Translations under genes and position numbers: made by a program
Part shown: in pieces, positions 59,939 through 64,000 of the stretch
Layout: the number at the start of each line of letters is the position of its first letter
Position numbering within the stretch: the stretch's first letter is position 1
Origin: Microbacterium hydrocarbonoxydans
GTDB taxonomy: Bacteria; Actinomycetota; Actinomycetes; Actinomycetales; Microbacteriaceae
Length of the DNA: 64,000 bases
Assembly (NCBI RefSeq): GCF_900105205.1
Contig: NZ_FNSQ01000005.1
Span: 124,001 to 188,000 of the forward strand
Direction of reading: 5' to 3'
The notes under the pieces: model-generated
Told to the model about the DNA's origin: nothing
Databases searched by the model: none
Seen by the model: only the letters and a program-made list of their open reading frames with translations

Positions 59939-60859
59939 ATGACCCTGACCGAGACCGCCCTCGTCACGACAGCCGGTGACGACGCCGCGCCCCGCATCCC
60001 CGGCCGCAAGCGCCGCTACACCGAGGACCAGGTGACGCTGCCCCGGGTCATCCTGCGCATGGCCGCCGGCATCCTCGTGCTCGCGATCTTCGTGCTGCCG
60101 TACCTGATCATGTTCTTCGGCTCCGTGAAGACGAAGCCGCAGATCCGTTCGGTCGACCCGACCTACTTCCCGATCGAGTGGCACTGGGAGAACTACATCT
60201 CGATGTGGTCGACCCCCGAGACGCCGCTGCCGTACAACCTGATCTCGACGATCATCATCGCCGTCTTCGCGACGCTGCTCGTGCTGCTCGTCTCACTGCC
60301 GGCCGCGTACTACACCGCCCGGTTCAAGTTCCCCGGTCGCATGGTGTTCCTGTTCCTCGTGATCGTCACGCAGATGCTGCAGCCGGCCGTGCTGACCTCC
60401 GGCCTGTTCCGGCAGTTCACGGTTCTCGGCCTCGGGGACACGTGGGCCGCGATGATCTTCATCAACGCGGCATTCAACCTGTCGTTCGCGGTGTGGATCA
60501 TGCACTCCTTCTTCGCCGGCATCCCGAAGGAGATCGACGAAGCCGCGCAGATCGACGGAGCAGGACGCTTCACGGTGCTGTTCAAGATCAACCTGCCGCT
60601 CGTGTGGCCCGGCATCGTCACCGCGATCGTCTTCACGTTCGTGGCCTGCTGGAACGAGTTCGCCGCATCGCTCGTGATCCTGTCCACCGACAAGAACCAG
60701 CCGCTCTCGGTGGCGCTGACCAAGTTCGTCGGTCAGTACGAGACGAGCTGGCAGTACGTGTTCGGCGTCTCGATCGTCGCGATCCTGCCAGTCGTCATCC
60801 TGTTCATGCTCATCGAGAAGCGCCTCGTCGGCGGTCTCACGGCCGGCAGCGTGAAGTAG
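59939..60859 (+). CDS. Sugar ABC transporter permease (MalG type)
   Basis: A 306-residue permease with six helices after a 45-residue cytoplasmic N-terminus. The EAA loop is EAAQIDGAGRFTVLFKINLP (about 201-220), and the C-terminus VGGLTAGSVK is typical of MalG-type subunits. With the MalF-type subunit it forms the channel; an ATPase is not encoded nearby. Confidence 0.95.
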   Translation: MTLTETALVTTAGDDAAPRIPGRKRRYTEDQVTLPRVILRMAAGILVLAIFVLPYLIMFFGSVKTKPQIRSVDPTYFPIEWHWENYISMWSTPETPLPYNLISTIIIAVFATLLVLLVSLPAAYYTARFKFPGRMVFLFLVIVTQMLQPAVLTSGLFRQFTVLGLGDTWAAMIFINAAFNLSFAVWIMHSFFAGIPKEIDEAAQIDGAGRFTVLFKINLPLVWPGIVTAIVFTFVACWNEFAASLVILSTDKNQPLSVALTKFVGQYETSWQYVFGVSIVAILPVVILFMLIEKRLVGGLTAGSVK

Positions 60860-60880
60860 GGCGCGAGGCACTGACAGCGA

Positions 60881-60914
60881 AGAGGGGTCCGGTCGACATC
60901 GACCGGACCCCTCT
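60881..60914 (+). terminator. Perfect 16-bp hairpin after the importer operon
   Basis: AGAGGGGTCCGGTCGA (60881-60896) and its exact complement (60899-60914) with a 2-base loop. It ends both the importer and the convergent metalloprotease gene transcripts. No T run, but GTGCGTCTGT follows. Confidence 0.8.
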
Positions 60915-60952
60915 GTGCGTCTGTGGTGTGCGTCTGTGCTGTGTGTCTGTGC
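60914..60952. repeat. 13-bp tandem repeat, three copies
   Basis: TGTGCGTCTGTGG (60914-60926), TGTGCGTCTGTGC (60927-60939) and TGTGTGTCTGTGC (60940-60952) lie in tandem between the hairpin and the end of the metalloprotease gene. Confidence 0.85.
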
Positions 60953-60966
60953 TCAGACGCGCGGTG

Positions 60967-61788
60967 TCAGTTCCCGTAGAGGGCGACGACGCCGGCGACG
61001 TCGACGCTGGTCATCGACAGGTCGTCAGAGGTGCCGTTGCACTGCGGGTAGTGCATGACCGACGACGAGTCGTACGGCGTCAGGGGACGCCAGTTGTTGT
61101 CCTCGAAGCAGGTTCCGGCCTCGGGGCGGGTGTGCTCGTGACGGAAGCCCAGCACGTGGCCGAGCTCGTGGCCGATGATGTTCGTCGGGGTCCAGGAGCC
61201 GGACGACCAGATCGAGTCATCGATCAGGACGTTCTGCTGGCGGTCCGGCGTGCTCGGGAAGAAGGCCCGTGCGATGTACTGCGAGGTCTGGACGGGCTCG
61301 ACCGAGAACAGCACCGCGTTGTTGCGCGTGGTGCAGTTGCCGTCGGCGCTCGGGACGTAGACGAAGTTGATCTTCGACGACGCGGATTCCCAGAGCGCGG
61401 CGCCGCTGGCCATCGCGTTCACGACATCCGTGTGACGGGCGCCGAACTTGGTGCTCACGCAGTACGTGAGGTTCGCCGCTCGACTGGCCGACCACTTGTC
61501 ATCCACGCTGTTGACCGTGTTGACGATGAGGCCGTCATTCATGGTCTCGGGGCCGAGGAGCTGCTCGTAGAACTCGCGCAGCTCGCGCTTGGTGGAGATC
61601 ACCTCGTCTCCGTTGACGACATAGGCACCGTCGACGTCGCGATAGGTCGACGCCGCGAACTCCTGGTAGGAGGGAACGTCGCCGTTGTCGTCCGGAACGG
61701 GGGTCGCGCCGGCAGCGGGGATGACGGTGCCGAGGCAGAGCGCTGCGGCCGCGGTGGCGGCGAGCGCAAGGTTTCTCATGATTCGCAC
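60967..61788 (-). CDS. Secreted matrixin-like metalloprotease (metzincin)
   Basis: A 273-residue secreted protease. The signal peptide (NLALAATAAAALCLGTVIPAAGA) is followed by a propeptide-like region to about residue 95 and a catalytic domain with zinc motif HELGHVLGFRHEH (the metzincin HExxHxxGxxH form) and Met-turn SVMHYPQ. Cysteines suggest disulfides (YCVSTKFG, NCTT, TCFE, PQCNG). The GTG at 61788 has AAGGA 7 bases before it; the ATG at 61779 is an alternative. Extracellular proteolysis is inferred. Monocistronic, convergent with the importer. Confidence 0.88.
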   Translation of the reverse strand: MRIMRNLALAATAAAALCLGTVIPAAGATPVPDDNGDVPSYQEFAASTYRDVDGAYVVNGDEVISTKRELREFYEQLLGPETMNDGLIVNTVNSVDDKWSASRAANLTYCVSTKFGARHTDVVNAMASGAALWESASSKINFVYVPSADGNCTTRNNAVLFSVEPVQTSQYIARAFFPSTPDRQQNVLIDDSIWSSGSWTPTNIIGHELGHVLGFRHEHTRPEAGTCFEDNNWRPLTPYDSSSVMHYPQCNGTSDDLSMTSVDVAGVVALYGN

Positions 61789-62035
61789 TTCGGTGTCCTT
61801 TTCAGAGCGATTCCGCGCGCCTGATCGGCGAGCAGGCTCCGACCGATCGGCGAGCATCCTTGCGTCGTCGACAGTGCCGAAGCTCGCTCAACGTAACGGC
61901 GCTCGCGAGGACGAGTCAACGCGATCCGCCGAACGGTGACCTATTTTTGGACGAAGGTCAACAATTCGTGTTGAAGTGTTGGTCGAAGGTGCCGCGGAGC
62001 TCGGCGGGAAGTCGGGCCTGCGTCCCCCTCGCCCT
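61789..62035. other. Upstream region of the metalloprotease gene
   Basis: No gene is seen. The minus-strand promoter of the metalloprotease should lie here; a relatively AT-rich patch (61940-61980, with TATTTTTGG and CAACAATTCG) stands out but no clear promoter pair was assigned. Confidence 0.3.
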
Positions 62036-62094
62036 GTGCGGTGGTCAAAAGTGCATCCGAAATGAGCGTTTCGGGTGCGTTTTTGACCACGCAC
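62036..62094. repeat. Long palindrome, family B, best copy
   Basis: Arms 62036-62062 and 62069-62094 pair at 23 positions with one bulged G, around the loop TGAGCG. The right arm contains GGTGCGTTTTTGACCACGCA. A copy of this arm lies at 31544-31567. It lies 54 bases after the stop of the ROK repressor gene on the minus strand. Confidence 0.8.
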
Positions 62095-62148
62095 GGACGG
62101 CGCGAGCCGGCGGCCGGCGCTAGCGGCGGGGCGCCGCGAGCGGGCGAC

Positions 62149-63315
62149 TCAGTCGCGGAGAGCGGATGCAGCGCGCAGCTGCGCCGGGCTCCACCGGACT
62201 CCCAGTGCGCTGGACAGCGCGACCTGGGCGACGCCGGTCGAGATCGATGCTCCCGCGTCGGCAAACCGGACGGGGACCCGTGTGGTGCCGGTGGCCGTGT
62301 AGTCGATCTCGGCCTGCACGAGCTCGAGGAACGGTGCGCCGAGAGCGCGGGCCGGCCCGCCGATCACCACTTCGGCGGCATCCAGGACCGCGGCGATGAG
62401 CTTGATCGTGCGCGCGAGCGCGCGGGCGCCGTCGGTCAGCCCAGCCTGATCGGCAGCGGCGGCCAGGTCGGCGATGGCCGCGTCATCCAGCGCATCATCG
62501 AAGTCGTCCCCGAGCATCGCCGTCATGGATGCCACGGATTCGAGGCATCCGACCCGTCCGCATCGACAGGTGCGCGCGTCATCGCCGAACACGACCTGCA
62601 CATGCCCGATCTCCCCGGCACGGTCGCGGGGCCCCGGCGCGAGCTCGCCGTCGAGGGTGACCGCAGCGCCGATCCCGGTGCCGATGTGGATGAACAGCCG
62701 ATACCCCGCGGACTCGTCTTCTCTCGCCGCCTCCGCGATGGCCTCGGCATCGACATCGTTGACCAACAGCACCGGCACGGCGAGCAGTCGCTCGAAGCGA
62801 TCGGCGAGCGGCACATCGGTCCAGTCCAACTGCACGCTCTCGAAGACACGACGTCCGTCCGTCGTCCCCGGCAGCTGCACTCCCGCGACGAGCAGCCGGC
62901 CGGCATGCTCGCGCGCGATATCCGCGACGGCCTCGTCGAGCATCCCGTCTCTGGTCTTCTCGGTGTACGTAACCCTGTGCGTCTCGACCTCGGTGCCATC
63001 CAGGGCGACGAGCGCGATCCGCGCATCCGTGGGTCGGATCACGATCACGACGATGAGGTGATGCGCGGCGTCGATGCTCAGCGTCGTCGCCCGTTTCCCT
63101 CCGGTGCTCGCGGCCTGCTCCCCGTCGACGATGAGCCGGAGCTCGATGAGCTCCGCCACGAGCGACGACGCGGTTGCGGCCGTGAGTCCCGTACCCCGGG
63201 CGATCCCCGCCCGGGTCTGTGCGCCCGGCGCGCGGAACACGAGCTGCAGCGCCCGGCGCAGGTTGGCGCGGCGGACCGAGGCCTGGGTGTCGAGTGCGTC
63301 GTCGCCGTTCAGCAT
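62149..63315 (-). CDS. ROK family transcriptional repressor (NagC/XylR type)
   Basis: A 388-residue protein: an N-terminal winged helix (RRALQLVFRAPGAQTRAGIARGTGLTAATASSLVAELIE), then a ROK domain with HIGTGIGAAVTLDGE, the zinc-site EIGHVQVVFGDDARTCRCGRVGCLESVASM, and a C-terminal helix region ending VALSSALGVRW. The N-terminal phosphate-binding signature (DxGxT) of true kinases is not evident, as expected for a repressor. A perfect 17-bp AT-rich palindrome lies 62 bases upstream. Target genes are not adjacent, apart from itself. Confidence 0.92.
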   Translation of the reverse strand: MLNGDDALDTQASVRRANLRRALQLVFRAPGAQTRAGIARGTGLTAATASSLVAELIELRLIVDGEQAASTGGKRATTLSIDAAHHLIVVIVIRPTDARIALVALDGTEVETHRVTYTEKTRDGMLDEAVADIAREHAGRLLVAGVQLPGTTDGRRVFESVQLDWTDVPLADRFERLLAVPVLLVNDVDAEAIAEAAREDESAGYRLFIHIGTGIGAAVTLDGELAPGPRDRAGEIGHVQVVFGDDARTCRCGRVGCLESVASMTAMLGDDFDDALDDAAIADLAAAADQAGLTDGARALARTIKLIAAVLDAAEVVIGGPARALGAPFLELVQAEIDYTATGTTRVPVRFADAGASISTGVAQVALSSALGVRWSPAQLRAASALRD

Positions 63316-63377
63316 GGATCGGGTCCCGGTGTCGGATTCGGTTGACAGACGAGGATGTCGTGCGTACCCTCGGTCAT

Positions 63378-63394
63378 AGTTTATTCAATAAACT
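63378..63394. promoter_or_regulatory. Probable operator of the ROK repressor
   Basis: AGTTTATT (63378-63385), C, AATAAACT (63387-63394) is a perfect AT-rich palindrome in GC-rich DNA, located in the ROK gene promoter region, as in ROK/XylR-type sites. Confidence 0.72.
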
Positions 63395-63405
63395 TAGTTC
63401 GGCCC

Positions 63406-63444
63406 CCGGGCGAGTGAGTGCTGCACACACTGTCACTCGCCCGG
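63406..63444 (-). terminator. Stem-loop after the chorismate mutase gene
   Basis: CCGGGCGAGTGA (63406-63417) pairs exactly with TCACTCGCCCGG (63433-63444) around a 15-base loop, just past the chorismate mutase stop on the minus strand. Confidence 0.7.
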
Positions 63445-63453
63445 AAGGCCGGA

Positions 63454-63753
63454 TCATCGTCCTTCCGCAGCCTCCGTGTGGTGACGGATCACCTCGGCCA
63501 CGACGAAGTTGAACCACTTCTCGGCGAACTCCGGGTCGAGATGGGCCTCCTCGGCGAGTGCCCTCAGCCGCGAGACCTGCTGCTCCTCGCGGCCGGGATC
63601 GGATGCCGGCATCTCATGCTCGGCCTTGAGCTGGCCGACCTGCTGCGTGGCCCGGAACCGCTCGGCCAGCATGAAGATGAGTGCGGCATCGATGTTGTCG
63701 ATGCTGGCGCGGAGCCTGAGGAGTTCAGCCCGGGGGTCTTCGGCAGCGGTCAT
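63454..63753 (-). CDS. Chorismate mutase (type II, AroQ fold)
   Basis: A 99-residue all-helical protein. LLRLRASIDNIDAALIFMLAERFRATQQVGQLKAEH is the first long helix with the catalytic Arg and Lys positions of AroQ, and the VIRHHTE end fits. It converts chorismate to prephenate for Phe/Tyr synthesis in the cytoplasm. It has no fused prephenate dehydratase, like other short actinobacterial enzymes. Monocistronic; a stem-loop separates it from the ROK gene downstream. Confidence 0.9.
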   Translation of the reverse strand: MTAAEDPRAELLRLRASIDNIDAALIFMLAERFRATQQVGQLKAEHEMPASDPGREEQQVSRLRALAEEAHLDPEFAEKWFNFVVAEVIRHHTEAAEGR

Positions 63754-63844
63754 GCCCCTACTCTACGGAAACACGCGGCTCGAGCACCGTTCCTGGCGAC
63801 CCAGGCGACGCGGTGGGCGCGCAGGTGGACGCTATCGTGAGCAG

Positions 63845-64000
63845 ATGAGCCGAGAAGAGCAGGAACCGTCGCCGAGCGCGTCCGCTGCCGCATCCGACGC
63901 CGTCACCGCAGGGGACGAAACGGTTGATGAGACGGTCGCCTCTTCCGGCGGCTCCGCCGCGCCTGTCAGCCCTCCGGCCGTCGTGGCGGCGCCGGCGCTC
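63845..64000 (+). CDS. 5' end of a gene with Ala/Ser/Glu-rich N-terminus (cut by the window end)
   Basis: The frame is open from the ATG at 63845 to the edge (52 codons): MSREEQEPSPSASAAASDAV and further Ala, Ser, Pro and acidic residues, so a disordered N-terminus. GTGAGCAG precedes the start. No domain is visible; the gene is divergent from chorismate mutase, 91 bases apart. Confidence 0.55.
   Translation, partial: MSREEQEPSPSASAAASDAVTAGDETVDETVASSGGSAAPVSPPAVVAAPAL

Overview
The window is about 70% GC chromosomal DNA from an actinobacterium, most likely a Microbacteriaceae member close to Microbacterium. This rests on codon use, dense ATGA/TGATG gene overlaps, LAxTG cell-wall sorting signals, an SCO4848-like membrane protein, DUF1048/PadR/ABC cassettes, and heavy use of the hexamers GGATGC and GCATCC. 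No rRNA, tRNA, CRISPR, phage or insertion sequence was recognised. The first gene (MMPL transporter) and the last are cut by the window edges.

Layout. 1-4.6 kb: MMPL C-terminal half, a DksA/TraR-type zinc-finger protein, a TetR regulator, a membrane protein and an SDR oxidoreductase. 4.6-11.5 kb: two large LAVTG-anchored surface proteins, divergently oriented around a small gene. 11.5-37 kb: a region rich in transport and export, most systems with their own regulator: CorA; a MacB/FtsX-type ABC pair facing a two-component system; PadR-DUF1048-DrrAB; ProVWX-type betaine uptake; TetR-ABC; GntR(YtrA)-ABC; a FUSC exporter; and ArsR-MFS. Operators can be read in several intergenic gaps. 37-39.3 kb: SDR/MarR divergent pair, GyrI-like protein, SCO4848-like protein. 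39.4-45 kb: a module of sigma factor, small beta-domain protein, subtilase without signal peptide, and TPR-CHAT (caspase-like) protein. 45-50.2 kb: a DevR/DevS-like two-component system, a universal stress protein, and a two-gene locus in which an ER-type signal peptidase is fused to a secreted ice-binding-like domain. 50.2-52.5 kb: small genes, a second DksA-like protein and a DUF488 protein. 52.9-60.9 kb: an amino-sugar-type catabolic operon (DeoR, class II aldolase, PfkB kinase, ROK kinase, SIS isomerase) divergent from a sugar ABC importer. 61-64 kb: a secreted metzincin, a ROK repressor and chorismate mutase.

Most notable are (i) the signal peptidase fused to its own apparent substrate, sharing an identical 8-residue cleavage-site motif (YAAFSART) with the secreted protein encoded just upstream, with a near-consensus DevR/DosR box before the pair; (ii) the sigma/subtilase/CHAT two-protease module; (iii) several families of long intergenic palindromes (REP-like), one of which appears to be inserted in frame inside the RlmG-type rRNA methyltransferase gene; and (iv) two genes (an SGNH hydrolase and a ROK sugar kinase) each broken by a one-base change in a G/C homopolymer, so either phase-variable or sequencing errors.
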